Assembly (NCBI GenBank): GCA_964581795.1
Contig: CAZOPW010000001.1
Span: forward strand, 1 to 64,000
Length of the DNA stretch: 64,000 nt
Reading direction: 5' to 3'
Origin: EX4572-165 sp964581795
GTDB lineage: Archaea > Thermoplasmatota > E2 > DHVEG-1
Shown: piece by piece, positions 51,647-61,637 of the stretch
Layout of the letters: each line of letters begins with the position of its first letter
How positions within the stretch are numbered: the stretch's first letter is position 1
Made by a program: the position numbers and the translations under genes
Notes under the pieces: generated by a model
Database searches by the model: none
Told to the model about the DNA's origin: nothing
The model's input: only the letters and a program-made list of their open reading frames with translations

Positions 51647-53680
51647 TTATTCCTTTGTTTCCCGTTTGTTATCATCTTTTGTCGGACATTCTGTATCTAA
51701 ACAGAACTCCCATGGTTTTTTCCCACGTGTTTTTACTTGAATAACTGGAGTGTTGCAAGCATCGCAAACTTTATCTGTTTTTTTAATCGATCCTCTTTGG
51801 GGTAATGGATAGGTATTTTTACAGGTTGGATATCCCGTACAACCTACAAACCGTTTTCCTCGACGAGACATTCTAATGACAAGGGCTTTACCACATTTTG
51901 GACATGTTCCAAGCGTGTTCTGTTTTAATGACGCTTCCTTGATATTGGTTTTAATTTTTTGTTTATCCTTTTCAAGTTCCTGCATGACTTTTGTGAGCAT
52001 TTCTCTTGATTCTTCAATAGTTTCTTGGAGGGTTTTTTTACCTTCCGCGATAAGGTCCATGTCTTTTTCAAGTTCAGCAGTCATTTTTGGTTTAACTACG
52101 TCACAATCGCTCATCGCATCTATAACAGCAACAGCAATCGGAGTTGGAGCGAAGGGTGAAAATGTAATGTATTTTCGTTGGTATAATTTATTTATTATAT
52201 CGTGTCGAGTGGATTTTGTTCCAAGTGAAAGTTGCTCCATTTTTCCAATGAGAGTACCCTGTGAATATCTATTTGGTGGTTTGGTTTCATCTTCTTTCAT
52301 TGATATTTTTTGAATATCTATATGTTCGCCTTTAATTAACTCTGGAAGCGGTTTCTCCTTGCTTTTAATATATGTGTAAATAGTTTTCCATCGTGGTTCA
52401 ATTAATCTATATCCTTTGGCAGTAAAGGATTCGTTTTTAATTTTAAACTGTGCATTTATTGTTTCTGATACTGCATCTTCAGAGAGTGTAGCTAAAAATC
52501 TTCGTACAATGAGTTCATACACTTTCTTACTTCTTCCCTTAAGTGGCATTTTTGGTGCATCTACAGGGTGTATAGGAGGATGATCAGTGGTTTTTTTCTT
52601 TCCACGCATTGGTTGACGGCGACGATGGTTACGTACTTGCTTTACTTCATCGGAAAAATCAGATTGAGACAACTTATCCAAAATACCACTAACATCAAGT
52701 GATTTTGGATAAACAGTATTATCTGTTCGAGGATAAGAAATAAGCCCGTTCATATATAATTCTTCAGCTGTTTTCATCGCTTGAGCTGCTGAAACACGGA
52801 TATACGAAGCTGCTTGGATGAAAGAAGTAGTGTTAAATGGATGGGGTGGACGTTCCTTACGAGTATTTTTTTTAACAGAGATAACCGTTGCTTGTTTAGC
52901 ATCCTTAATTTTATCATATATACTTGATACTTTTTCTTTATCCCAAAACCGTCCGTCCTGATGATCTGCTTCAAAAATCTCTTGTTTTTTTAATTCTGCA
53001 ATTATTTTCCAATATGGTGTTGGAGTGAACGCTTTAATTTCTTTTTCTTTTTCTACAAGTAACGCGAGCGTTGGTGATTGTACTCGACCAATAGATAGAA
53101 ATTCCTTCCCCGTTTTATTTGAGGTTAAAGAAATAAATCGCGTAAGAACCGCTCCCCAGATAAGATCAATAATTTGTCGGGATTCTCCTGCTGCTGAAAG
53201 ATTATAGTCAACTTCGGTTAATTCATCAAACGCATTTTTTATCTCGAAGGGAGTAATTGCACTAAAATGGGCTCGCTTAATGTTACTGAGATTTTTATTA
53301 TATTTTTTCACTAAATCAATTGCTTCAACACCAATTAACTCACCTTCACGATCAAAATCCGTAGCTACGATGATATGTATAGAATCATTTAACAATTTTT
53401 TTAGTGCTGAGGCAATCCCTTTCTGAGTGACTTTTTTCTCAGGATCTACATTAATCAGGTTTCTAGGTGCAATTCGCCACCAAATTTTATATTTTGAAGG
53501 AAAATCTAAATTGATTATGTGCCCCCGTAAACCAATAATCTTCCATTCTACATCTTCAGACTTAAATTCATATATAGGGACAGAACCAATCTTTGTTTGT
53601 TTAGAAGATCCGCTAGAAAGAATTGACGCGATACGTTTTGCTGCAATATTTTTTTCACAAATTATTAAATTCATCATCAT
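51647..53680 (-). CDS. topA: DNA topoisomerase I (type IA)
   Basis: 677 residues. Toprim domain: LIICEKNIAAKRIA, acidic triad DFDREGE. Catalytic Tyr in LISYPRTDNT near residue 315. Then the remaining cleavage-domain motifs (DHPPIHPV; GTLIGKMEQLSLGTKSTRHDII as two segments) and two C-terminal zinc ribbons: CPKCGKALVIRMSRRGKRFVGC-type and CDAC...CLDTEC. It relaxes negative supercoils. Length and zinc ribbons match archaeal TopA rather than reverse gyrase, since no helicase part is present. It is divergent from purE across a short promoter region. Confidence 0.95.
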   Translation of the reverse strand: MMMNLIICEKNIAAKRIASILSSGSSKQTKIGSVPIYEFKSEDVEWKIIGLRGHIINLDFPSKYKIWWRIAPRNLINVDPEKKVTQKGIASALKKLLNDSIHIIVATDFDREGELIGVEAIDLVKKYNKNLSNIKRAHFSAITPFEIKNAFDELTEVDYNLSAAGESRQIIDLIWGAVLTRFISLTSNKTGKEFLSIGRVQSPTLALLVEKEKEIKAFTPTPYWKIIAELKKQEIFEADHQDGRFWDKEKVSSIYDKIKDAKQATVISVKKNTRKERPPHPFNTTSFIQAASYIRVSAAQAMKTAEELYMNGLISYPRTDNTVYPKSLDVSGILDKLSQSDFSDEVKQVRNHRRRQPMRGKKKTTDHPPIHPVDAPKMPLKGRSKKVYELIVRRFLATLSEDAVSETINAQFKIKNESFTAKGYRLIEPRWKTIYTYIKSKEKPLPELIKGEHIDIQKISMKEDETKPPNRYSQGTLIGKMEQLSLGTKSTRHDIINKLYQRKYITFSPFAPTPIAVAVIDAMSDCDVVKPKMTAELEKDMDLIAEGKKTLQETIEESREMLTKVMQELEKDKQKIKTNIKEASLKQNTLGTCPKCGKALVIRMSRRGKRFVGCTGYPTCKNTYPLPQRGSIKKTDKVCDACNTPVIQVKTRGKKPWEFCLDTECPTKDDNKRETKE

Positions 53681-53802
53681 CCAAACAAGCTCGTGTTTTG
53701 TCCTGGAAATAAGAGACTCCTATATAATTGGTTTGTTTTTGAAACGACTAATAACGTCGAAACTATTAATTAATTAATATCTATACCGTGTCGAGGAATA
53801 CT

Positions 53803-54252
53803 ATGAAAATACAAATAGTATTAGGTTCAACTTCAGACATGCCTATTGCAGAAAAAGCAAAAAAAATATTAGATCAATTCACTGTGGAGTATGATATTAA
53901 AGTGGCATCGGCACATCGAACGCCTGATGTTGTAGAAGATCTGGTAAAAAAGAATAATGCAGATGTTTTCATTGGTGTAGCCGGACTCGCTGCAGCACTT
54001 CCAGGTACTATGGCAGCACATACCATCAAACCAGTTATCGGCGTTCCAGTCAGTGGAAAAGTTAATTTTGATTCCATTCTTTCCATTATACAAATGCCTC
54101 CAGGTATCCCAACTGCGGCAGTAGGCTTAGATCGAGGGGACAACGCTGCGTTACTTGCATTAGAAATCATTGGACTACAGGATAAGATAATTGCAGAAGA
54201 ATTAAAACAGTATAGAAAAAAAATGAGAGAAAAAGTATTGAATTCAAAATGA
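53803..54252 (+). CDS. purE: N5-carboxyaminoimidazole ribonucleotide mutase PurE
   Basis: 149 residues from ATG 53803, with GAGGAA upstream; GTG 53788 is upstream of that site. Motifs: GSTSDMPIAEKA (phosphate loop, Ser/Asp), the active His in ASAHRTPD, GVAGLAAALPG, and GLDRGDNAALLALEI. De novo purine synthesis. The next gene, guaAB, starts six bases after the stop, so the two are probably cotranscribed. No purK is visible nearby. Confidence 0.93.
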   Translation: MKIQIVLGSTSDMPIAEKAKKILDQFTVEYDIKVASAHRTPDVVEDLVKKNNADVFIGVAGLAAALPGTMAAHTIKPVIGVPVSGKVNFDSILSIIQMPPGIPTAAVGLDRGDNAALLALEIIGLQDKIIAEELKQYRKKMREKVLNSK

Positions 54253-54258
54253 AGTCAT

Positions 54259-55206
54259 ATGTTTAAAGCAAGTCAGTTTATCCAAGAAGCAACAAAGCAA
54301 ATCCAAAAAACAGTAAATGGAAAAGCACTTATAGCCTTTTCTGGAGGAGTGGATAGTACCGTATGTGCTGCTCTTGTAAATAAAGCAATAGGTAATCAAT
54401 TAATCGCGGTTCACGTTGATACTGGATTCATGCGAAAAAATGAATCTGAATATACAAAGAAACTAATGGAAGAAATGAACCTTAATTACCGTTTCATCAA
54501 TGCACGAGAACAATTCTTTTATTCATTAACAAATGTCACGGATCCAGAGGAAAAAAGAAAAGTTATTGGGGAAAAGTTTATTGAAATTTTTGATCAAGTA
54601 GCCAATAAAGAAAATATTAAATATTTAGTTCAAGGAACAATAGCTCCAGACTGGATCGAATCGGGGGGAGAGCTGAGGGACACGATTAAATCACATCATA
54701 ATGTTGGCGGTCTACCTAAAAAAATGAATTTAAAACTTGTTGAACCATTACGAGATTTATATAAGGATGAAGTTAGAGAACTTGCTCGTGCACTCAACAT
54801 ATCAGTTTCAGAAAAACAACCTTTCCCCGGTCCAGGCCTTGCAATTCGTATTTTAGGAGAGGTCACACCAGAAAGAACTGAAATCGTTCGGGAAGCTTGT
54901 GCAATTGTTGAAGAAGAAATTGAAAAAGCAGCTGCTGAAAAGAAAATGGCATTACCATGGCAATATTTCGCTGTATTACTGCCAATTAAATCAGTTGGTG
55001 TACATGGAGATAAAAGAGCGTATGGTCATGTCATTGCAATAAGAGCTGTTGAAAGTATGGATGCGATGAGTTGTTCATTTAGCATGATACCACATGATAT
55101 TCTTGATACTATTTCAAATCGAATTACTAACACATTAGGTAACGATATAAACCGAGTTGTGTATGATGTAACAAATAAACCACCTGGAACTATTGAATGG
55201 GAATAA
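54259..55206 (+). CDS. guaAB: GMP synthase ATP-pyrophosphatase subunit
   Basis: 315 residues. The PP-loop is FSGGVDSTVCAAL; further marks are QGTIAPDWIES, HHNVGGLP, and EKQPFPGPGLAIRILGE, ending IEWE as in bacterial GuaA. It lacks the glutaminase half, which is encoded separately just downstream, as usual in Euryarchaeota. It adenylates XMP and transfers ammonia to form GMP. Confidence 0.95.
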   Translation: MFKASQFIQEATKQIQKTVNGKALIAFSGGVDSTVCAALVNKAIGNQLIAVHVDTGFMRKNESEYTKKLMEEMNLNYRFINAREQFFYSLTNVTDPEEKRKVIGEKFIEIFDQVANKENIKYLVQGTIAPDWIESGGELRDTIKSHHNVGGLPKKMNLKLVEPLRDLYKDEVRELARALNISVSEKQPFPGPGLAIRILGEVTPERTEIVREACAIVEEEIEKAAAEKKMALPWQYFAVLLPIKSVGVHGDKRAYGHVIAIRAVESMDAMSCSFSMIPHDILDTISNRITNTLGNDINRVVYDVTNKPPGTIEWE

Positions 55207-55239
55207 TAAACCGTGAAAAGATGGAATTTGGAGTAGAAT

Positions 55240-55818
55240 ATGGTTTCAATTTATGTTGTTGATAATGGGGGACAGTGGACACATAGAGAATGGAGAATGC
55301 TAAAATATCTTGATGTAACCACAAAAATCGTCCCAAACACTACGTCCTGGAAAAGTCTGGTTGAGGAGGGGGTTGATGGACTAATTCTATCGGGAGGAGC
55401 TCCTAGAATAGGCCTTGAAAATAAGTTGGGTAACTGTGATGAATATTTGAAAAACGCGACTATTCCAATTCTTGGAATTTGTGCAGGGCATCAGTTCATG
55501 GCTCGTTTTTTTGGCGGTGATGCAAAACCATCAATAATTCCAGAATTTGGAAAAATAACCTTAACTCTTTTAGAAGAAAACAATCCGTTGTTTTTTACGG
55601 TTCCTAAACAGTCTATCGTCTGGGAATCTCATAATGATGAAATAACAAAGCTCCCTGATTCAATGATAAATGTTGCAAAAAGTGAAAATTGTAAATATCA
55701 AGCAATCATGCATAAGAAAAAACCATTTTTTGGTTTGCAATTTCATCCAGAGGTAAATAATACTGAATATGGCGAACAAATATTTAAAAATTTCATTAAT
55801 ATTTGTAAAACAAATTAA
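55240..55818 (+). CDS. guaAA: GMP synthase glutamine amidotransferase subunit
   Basis: 192 residues, class I amidotransferase. The nucleophile Cys is in LGICAGHQ and the His/Glu pair in LQFHPEV; the N-terminus VVDNGGQWTHREWRML is typical. It supplies ammonia to the ATP-pyrophosphatase subunit encoded 34 bases upstream. Convergent with ubiX. Confidence 0.95.
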   Translation: MVSIYVVDNGGQWTHREWRMLKYLDVTTKIVPNTTSWKSLVEEGVDGLILSGGAPRIGLENKLGNCDEYLKNATIPILGICAGHQFMARFFGGDAKPSIIPEFGKITLTLLEENNPLFFTVPKQSIVWESHNDEITKLPDSMINVAKSENCKYQAIMHKKKPFFGLQFHPEVNNTEYGEQIFKNFINICKTN

Positions 55819-55832
55819 AAAATCAGCCAACT

Positions 55833-56387
55833 TTATTCCCATCTTTTGAATAAGTTATGAGAAATTGAAAGTTGATCAAGAATTTTTCCAACAATAAAAT
55901 CAACAAGATCAGAAAGCGTTTCTGGCTCATGATAAAAACCCGGTGCTGCAGGCAAGACAATACCGCCAGCATGATATACCTGAGTCATATTATGAAGGCC
56001 TGCCAAATCAAATGGCGTTTCTCGCGGAACGACAATTAGTGTTTTTTTTTCTTTCAAAATACAACTAGCACTTCGAGAGATCAGTCGATTCGCATATCCA
56101 TTTGAAATAGCTGCCAGTGTTTTCATACTACAGGGAACAATGACCATTGCATCTATTGGAAATGATCCGCTAGCAGGACCAGCAAATAAATCATTATTTT
56201 CATAAACGTGATCTGCTAAACTCTCAACCTTTTCAACGGTCGTATTAGTTTCATAGGCTATAATTTGTTTTGCAGTTGATGATAAAATTAGATGAGAGGT
56301 GAAATCATGCTTTTTTAATTCTTGTAGCAAACGAATTCCATAAATGCTTCCAGATGCCCCGGTTATTCCTACAAGAATGTCTTTCAT
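55833..56387 (-). CDS. ubiX: flavin prenyltransferase UbiX
   Basis: 184 residues. GITGASGSIYG is the FMN-binding N-terminus; VIVPCSMKTLAAISNGYANRL in two blocks, and VPRETPF are family signatures, with PAAPGFYH near the end. It makes prenylated FMN, the cofactor of UbiD-type decarboxylases. No ubiD gene is in this window. It lies 16 bases behind GGGP synthase and may share its transcript. Confidence 0.93.
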   Translation of the reverse strand: MKDILVGITGASGSIYGIRLLQELKKHDFTSHLILSSTAKQIIAYETNTTVEKVESLADHVYENNDLFAGPASGSFPIDAMVIVPCSMKTLAAISNGYANRLISRSASCILKEKKTLIVVPRETPFDLAGLHNMTQVYHAGGIVLPAAPGFYHEPETLSDLVDFIVGKILDQLSISHNLFKRWE

Positions 56388-56403
56388 AGTTTGATCAAAT
56401 CCT

Positions 56404-57138
56404 TTATTTTAAGCTATGAATCATAGCTCCAATTTTTTCTTTTACATCTCGTTCTTTTTCCAAGGCAGTACCTGTTACTATGATATCTGCTCCAGCTATG
56501 ACTTTTTGTTTCACCGTCTTTACAGAGCGTATACCTCCTCCAACACACAAGGGGATAGTTATATTTTTCTTTACTGCAGCTATCATCTCATCACTAACTG
56601 CTTGAGGAGCACCAGATCCTGCTTCTAAATAGAAAAAATCCATGCCTAAATATTCTGCAGAAAGCGCATAACCAACAGCTGTTTCAATATCGTTTCTTTT
56701 TACAAGGTCTACTTCACCTTTTTTCCCAGCAGTCATTCCCGGTTCAACAATAAGATACCCCATTGATATGGGTTCAATACCTGTATGTTTTATGAATGGT
56801 GCACCTTTAACATGTTCGCGGATAACATAGCCTAAATTTCTAGAATTAAGCAAACTCATGAAAAAAACCGCATCAGCATATTGACTCAAGAATTTCGCTG
56901 CTGATGGAAAAAGGATAACGGGTAATGATGATCTTTTTTTAATCATTTTAACGGTGTCATCTACTTGTTTTTGGGAGATCAGTGTTGATCCTCCTACCAT
57001 AATTGCAGTACTTCCTGCTTCTTCAGCTTCAGCGGCAAGCATTCCTGCTTCAGAAGGAGATTGTTTATCTGGATCAATAAGTGAGAAATGTAAAGGGCCC
57101 TCTTGAACTTGAGTTCTAATTTTTTCTGAAAGCTTCAT
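56404..57138 (-). CDS. geranylgeranylglyceryl phosphate synthase
   Basis: 244 residues from ATG 57138; GATTATAAAG about 25 bases upstream suggests leaderless transcription. It is a TIM barrel with HFSLIDPDK, AIMVGGSTLIS, PVILFPS, YLIVEPGMTAG, YLEAGSGAPQAVS and PLCVGGGIRS. It forms the first ether bond of archaeal membrane lipids from sn-glycerol 1-phosphate and geranylgeranyl diphosphate. PcrB-type bacterial homologues exist, but archaeal context decides the role. Confidence 0.93.
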   Translation of the reverse strand: MKLSEKIRTQVQEGPLHFSLIDPDKQSPSEAGMLAAEAEEAGSTAIMVGGSTLISQKQVDDTVKMIKKRSSLPVILFPSAAKFLSQYADAVFFMSLLNSRNLGYVIREHVKGAPFIKHTGIEPISMGYLIVEPGMTAGKKGEVDLVKRNDIETAVGYALSAEYLGMDFFYLEAGSGAPQAVSDEMIAAVKKNITIPLCVGGGIRSVKTVKQKVIAGADIIVTGTALEKERDVKEKIGAMIHSLK

Positions 57139-57391
57139 ACCAGTAGACAATACAGACTAACTTTATAATCTTTTTTTTATCTGAGGAAGGCATATGCGAA
57201 TAATTATATTTTTAACTTAAAATAGCTTTATAAATTTTTGATTCTACTTCTTTAGAAGCGTATTTAAAAACAACCAATTTATTAATTTTGAAATAATTAA
57301 TAATTCTTTATTAAAAATTTTTATTTTGCACAAATATTTTAACAAAAGTTATTTATAATAAATAATAATTTTTTATTAATGGGAGTCAACT

Positions 57392-57802
57392 ATGAAAAAA
57401 ATTGTTATCATTTTAATTGCCTTTGTAATAGCTCTGATGGTAACGCCATCATTAACAGCAGAGTTGCCAATAGAGACAGGACCTAGATTAGAAACGTCAA
57501 TTCTAACTGGTTTTAATATGTTTATTTTTCAGATTTTTGTCGAAAATACGGGTGATGAAATAGCAAATAATGTTACATTAACCGATGTAACTGTAGAAGG
57601 GAATATACTTTTCAATTTTCAGGAAGCAAACCCTTGGAGCGAAAATATTGCACCGGGAGAAAAAACCATTCTTGATCCAAACAGTGTAGCTATTGGCTTT
57701 GGTAAATTTTCAGTTTCTATGACTGTATCTTGTGATGAAGCAGTAACTTCAACATCTACTGTAGATGGTTTAATAGTTGGACCAGTTATATTCATACCAT
57801 AA
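57392..57802 (+). CDS. small secreted protein, unknown function
   Basis: 136 residues, ATG with GGGAG upstream. A signal peptide (KKIVIILIAFVIALMVTPSLTAE) is followed by one beta-sandwich domain (IFVENTGDEIANNVTLTDV, IAPGEKTILDP), of the CARDB or DUF11-like kind, with no anchor. It stands alone between divergent and convergent neighbours. Possibly a small surface protein. Confidence 0.6.
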   Translation: MKKIVIILIAFVIALMVTPSLTAELPIETGPRLETSILTGFNMFIFQIFVENTGDEIANNVTLTDVTVEGNILFNFQEANPWSENIAPGEKTILDPNSVAIGFGKFSVSMTVSCDEAVTSTSTVDGLIVGPVIFIP

Positions 57803-57850
57803 AAAAATGTGCTTTTTTACAAGCTCTAATAAGTGTAATTAGATATTAGA

Positions 57851-58639
57851 TTATTTTCTATTTTTTATTAATTGATTAATCAATTCTAAGTTGCCAGTTG
57901 CAAGAAAACTGACTCGTTCATCCAACGTAAGTGTCATGTCTAAACTATCCCCATGGAGATCAGTGACAAAACCCCCAGCTTCTCTAAGAAAGAGTGTTGA
58001 AGCAGCAATATCTGTTACTCTCATGTAATCACGACCAACAATATATGCATCCAATGCACCCGTTCCCACAAGACACATTTCCAATGATGCAGCACCAAGT
58101 GATCGAACGATTGAATTTTTCACCATATTTATTGTTTTTTCATCACTTCGTTTTCCTAAATTAACTGAAAACAAAGGGTCACGAGCAGAAACATCTGGAA
58201 CAAGAATATGATTTTTATTGCAATACGCTCCTCTTCCCGCTTCAGCCTCATAAATATCTGCTGTAGCTACATTTTTTACAATTCCATATTCAATATCTGA
58301 AAGACTATGTCGACCAACCGCCAGGGAAACAGAATAGAACGGGATTCCCCTATAAGCATTTCTTGTTCCATCAACAGGATCCAAAATAAACGTATATTCT
58401 CCATTATTATCGATAAAACCAACTTCTTCACTCAGTAAATTAACATTTAAATCATTTTTTTTCAACATTTTAAGAGCGGTTTTTTCCGCTAGTTTATCAA
58501 TTACTTTCGTTGGAGTGCCATCAGCACCAATGTCCGTCGTTCGACCCATTTTTACAAAATTTGCTTTCAGTTCACGACGGATTTTACGATCGATTTTTTT
58601 TACCATTTGTTGAGCCAATACCTTCATTGATTCATCCAT
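57851..58639 (-). CDS. inositol monophosphatase / archaeal fructose-1,6-bisphosphatase family
   Basis: 262 residues from ATG 58639. A longer frame to 58726 would run into the upstream DUF368 gene and has no ribosome site; ATG 58627 is also possible. Motifs: LLSEEVG (metal-binding Glu), DPVDGTRN (Asp and metal loop), and the last Asp in YMRVTDIAASTLFLREAGG. Archaeal enzymes of this family hydrolyse inositol 1-phosphate and often fructose 1,6-bisphosphate too. Exact substrate not decided. Confidence 0.88.
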   Translation of the reverse strand: MDESMKVLAQQMVKKIDRKIRRELKANFVKMGRTTDIGADGTPTKVIDKLAEKTALKMLKKNDLNVNLLSEEVGFIDNNGEYTFILDPVDGTRNAYRGIPFYSVSLAVGRHSLSDIEYGIVKNVATADIYEAEAGRGAYCNKNHILVPDVSARDPLFSVNLGKRSDEKTINMVKNSIVRSLGAASLEMCLVGTGALDAYIVGRDYMRVTDIAASTLFLREAGGFVTDLHGDSLDMTLTLDERVSFLATGNLELINQLIKNRK

Positions 58640-58689
58640 ACAATAAATGGAACAGGTCTTAATTGAAAAATATTTTTCATAAAAAAAAA

Positions 58690-59604
58690 TTAATTCATGG
58701 TATTCATACTTCTTTTTTTCTGCCATTCGTATAAACTAAAAAAGGTTACGATTAAAACACCTAGACATAATGATAAAATTGTAAAAACTGCATTATCTGG
58801 ATTATTAATCATCTGTATACCTGGTTTTCTTAGTGCCCCGATCATCAATCCAGTGATGAATGCAATAGTAACAGATTCATATTTTGAAAATAAATAAGAT
58901 AAAACCCGGGAAAAACCTAACAAACCAATGAGTCCACCTAATCCATATATTAAGACATATAGTATCATACCAAATTCAAAATGGGTAAGATCACGTAAAA
59001 CAGATAATAGAAATTCGTATTGACCTAGAACTAGTAAAATAAAAGCCCCAGATAACCCAGGTAATATCATAGCACAAAATGAAACAATTCCTGAGCCAAA
59101 AATCATGACTAAGGAATGATCCAGTTGGATGCTTTCTAAACCAACAATCAAGAATCCAAAAAGAATGCCTAATGCAACAAAAACTACGGAAGATGAGTTA
59201 AATAATTGTTTATGTGTGTAATATACATGGTAAGCTGAAGCAAAAATCAATCCAAAAAAGAAAGCAAACGTTTGTGTTGGTACGGTTTCTAATAAATAGC
59301 CAATAACGTTGGCAAGGGTAAGAAAAGCAAAAAGTATACCTACCATCAGGGGAATTAATAATCCAAAATCAATTGAAAAAAATGATTCCTTCGACTTTTT
59401 GAAATTGCGTTTATCTTTGAATCCTAAGAAAAAGAAAAGAATAAAATGAATATTTATTGATTTTAATGCGAATACAAATCGTTCGTAAATACCTGTTATT
59501 AACGCAATAGTTCCACCCGATACACCAGGGATAATATCTGCTGATCCCATTCCAAGTCCTTTCAAAAAAATAAGAAGAGTCTTGGAGATTGATTTCATAT
59601 TCAT
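58690..59604 (-). CDS. DUF368 membrane protein
   Basis: 304 residues from ATG 59604 (GGATGA four bases upstream); the longer TTG frame has no site. The first helix holds the family signature GLGMGSADIIPGVSGGTIALITG. About eight to ten membrane helices follow, with a second related motif (CAMILPGLSGAFILLVLGQY), an internal pseudo-repeat. DUF368 members are proposed polyprenyl-phosphate transporters or flippases, which would fit the glycosylation genes nearby, but this is inference here. Confidence 0.88.
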   Translation of the reverse strand: MNMKSISKTLLIFLKGLGMGSADIIPGVSGGTIALITGIYERFVFALKSINIHFILFFFLGFKDKRNFKKSKESFFSIDFGLLIPLMVGILFAFLTLANVIGYLLETVPTQTFAFFFGLIFASAYHVYYTHKQLFNSSSVVFVALGILFGFLIVGLESIQLDHSLVMIFGSGIVSFCAMILPGLSGAFILLVLGQYEFLLSVLRDLTHFEFGMILYVLIYGLGGLIGLLGFSRVLSYLFSKYESVTIAFITGLMIGALRKPGIQMINNPDNAVFTILSLCLGVLIVTFFSLYEWQKKRSMNTMN

Positions 59605-59670
59605 TGTTTCATCCGAAGCAACTATCCTCAATTAAAAATTCCGGCATTTTCAAAAAGTAAATAAAAAAAA

Positions 59671-60978
59671 TCATTCATTAGACAAAGGAACCATAGATCC
59701 ATAACCAGCAGAGACTTGCTGTTCATAATCTTTTATAACTGTTGTACCTCGAATAAAAACAGTTGAAGGAAACAATGCATGATATCCTTCATATGGTGAC
59801 CACCCAGCTTTTGTGTGTAACGAGTCATTTTTTATGTTAATCAGTTTTTTTCTGTCAATGACAATGATATCTGCATCATAGTTTGGGGTTATGATCCCTT
59901 TTGAAAGTTGAAAAAGATGAGCAGGTCTTTCTGAGAGTAATGATATAACCCGTTGATACGTCATTTGTTGTTTTTCTGCTAATGCTAAAAACAGCGGATA
60001 GATTGTTTCTACACCAGGTACACCACATGGTGCTTCCTGAAAAGAAACCGCTTTTTCATTGAGAGAATGTGGTGCATGATCCGATTCCAGTAAAAAGACA
60101 TTACCGTTTTTTACGGTTTCAAATAATTGTTGTTGATCTGTTTTTGGTCGTAGCGGAGGATTCATTTTAAACCAAGATCGAGGTTTTTTATCCATAGCAA
60201 TATGTAATAAACTATGATGAGGAGTAATGCCATATGTTAAATTAGGAATATTTTTTTGTAATAAGTTCACTGCTGATGATGATGATACGTGACAGATGTG
60301 TGTAGGGATTTTTACAGATTTTAAAGCGGAACAAAGGAGATTAATTGCTGTTGTTTCACATTCTGGCGGGCGGGCGTTATGGTGGTCCAAGAGATTTTTT
60401 TCAATTATTTTGTGTTTTTGTAAACAATTATTATCTTCTGCATGCACAAAAACAGGTTTATTTACTGGTTTAATTTTCTCTAAAATTGGTTGGATTAATT
60501 CAGGGGGAATAGTAAGTGAATTTGTTGTTTCACCAAGGAATAATTTAAATCCATGACAGGTTCTCCCAAGTTGAAAGTTTAATTCGTCCTTAGTCAGAAT
60601 ATCTTTAGAAAGTCCAGCATATAATCCAAAATCTACGATGCTTTTTCGATTAGCCATTCGTTGTTTTTCAATTAATAACTCTGGATTAAGACTCGCTGGA
60701 TTCGTATTAGGCATATCAAATACACACGAAATACCTCCAAAAGCAGCAGCCACAGATCCTGAATAAAATGTTTCTTTATGCATCATCCCAGGATCTCTAA
60801 AATGAACATGAACATCGATACCTGCTGGAAGGATAAGTTCACGGGTAAAACGAAAATGTTTATCCCCTGATAAAATTTTTTTAATTGTTGTGATTTTACC
60901 ATCATCAATTCCAATGCAACATTCTTGAAATGAATGATTGATAAATGCCTTTCCTTCTATAACAATGTCATGGCTCAT
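59671..60978 (-). CDS. pyrC: dihydroorotase PyrC
   Basis: 435 residues from ATG 60978 (AAGGAG ten bases upstream), overlapping the upstream AMMECR1 gene by 11 bases. Amidohydrolase marks: HVHFRDPG (zinc His pair and Arg), the carboxylated Lys in GFKLFLGETT, FVHAED, HICHVSS, the catalytic Asp in LLESDHAPH, and GVPGVETIYPL. It closes carbamoyl aspartate to dihydroorotate in pyrimidine synthesis. Confidence 0.93.
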   Translation of the reverse strand: MSHDIVIEGKAFINHSFQECCIGIDDGKITTIKKILSGDKHFRFTRELILPAGIDVHVHFRDPGMMHKETFYSGSVAAAFGGISCVFDMPNTNPASLNPELLIEKQRMANRKSIVDFGLYAGLSKDILTKDELNFQLGRTCHGFKLFLGETTNSLTIPPELIQPILEKIKPVNKPVFVHAEDNNCLQKHKIIEKNLLDHHNARPPECETTAINLLCSALKSVKIPTHICHVSSSSAVNLLQKNIPNLTYGITPHHSLLHIAMDKKPRSWFKMNPPLRPKTDQQQLFETVKNGNVFLLESDHAPHSLNEKAVSFQEAPCGVPGVETIYPLFLALAEKQQMTYQRVISLLSERPAHLFQLSKGIITPNYDADIIVIDRKKLINIKNDSLHTKAGWSPYEGYHALFPSTVFIRGTTVIKDYEQQVSAGYGSMVPLSNE

Positions 60979-61567
60979 CGAATGTTTTCTCCTTAACCTG
61001 ACCAAACGGTTGTTCCTCGCTAAAGATTTGACCAGTAAACTTTTTTATAATGGTCTCTTCCTTTAACCAAGCATCTGGCGGCAAGCCTGCTTTTAAACAA
61101 GTGTGTTCTACAAATGTTTTTGTATCCCAGTTTTGTTCAACAGGGACCTGTGGAAGTAATAATCCTTTGAAAAATCCGTGTTCAATAATGAGTCCATCAC
61201 GGCCAACTGATATTTCATCTAACACCTTTTCTTTCTTTTGTTTAATTGGTTCTGGTTTGCTAAGTATGGTGATCTCAACGATAATATGATCTAGTTCATT
61301 TTCCTGTAAAGGCGGAAATCGAGGGTCATGAGTCACTGATTGAGCAGATTCAATAAGAGCGTCTTTCAAAGTCATGACAGGTTCAGGAATTCCAATGCAA
61401 CCTCGTAATTTCTGGGAAGGATATGTATGTAATGTTGTAAAAACGCCTTGATGTTCATTAAATTCCTTGGGAAACGTTTCAATTGGAATCTTTTTGTTTT
61501 TTATGGTTCCTTTAAGAACTTTTCGAACATAATTAATTGCTTTTTTAGCTTGGTTTTGGTTAAGCAT
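60968..61567 (-). CDS. AMMECR1 domain protein
   Basis: 199 residues. The signature LRGCIGIPEP stands near residue 55; DPRFPPLQENEL and the segment VGRDGLIIEHGFFKGLLLPQVP complete the family pattern. AMMECR1 is widespread in archaea and its biochemical role is unsettled. Its overlap with pyrC implies coupled translation but not necessarily a pyrimidine role. Confidence 0.92.
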   Translation of the reverse strand: MLNQNQAKKAINYVRKVLKGTIKNKKIPIETFPKEFNEHQGVFTTLHTYPSQKLRGCIGIPEPVMTLKDALIESAQSVTHDPRFPPLQENELDHIIVEITILSKPEPIKQKKEKVLDEISVGRDGLIIEHGFFKGLLLPQVPVEQNWDTKTFVEHTCLKAGLPPDAWLKEETIIKKFTGQIFSEEQPFGQVKEKTFDEP

Positions 61568-61637
61568 ATTATTTGATAAGAATGTAAAGCTTTAAAAAGA
61601 TGAGGAAAAAAAATTAAAATTTGAGTAGAATAGAACT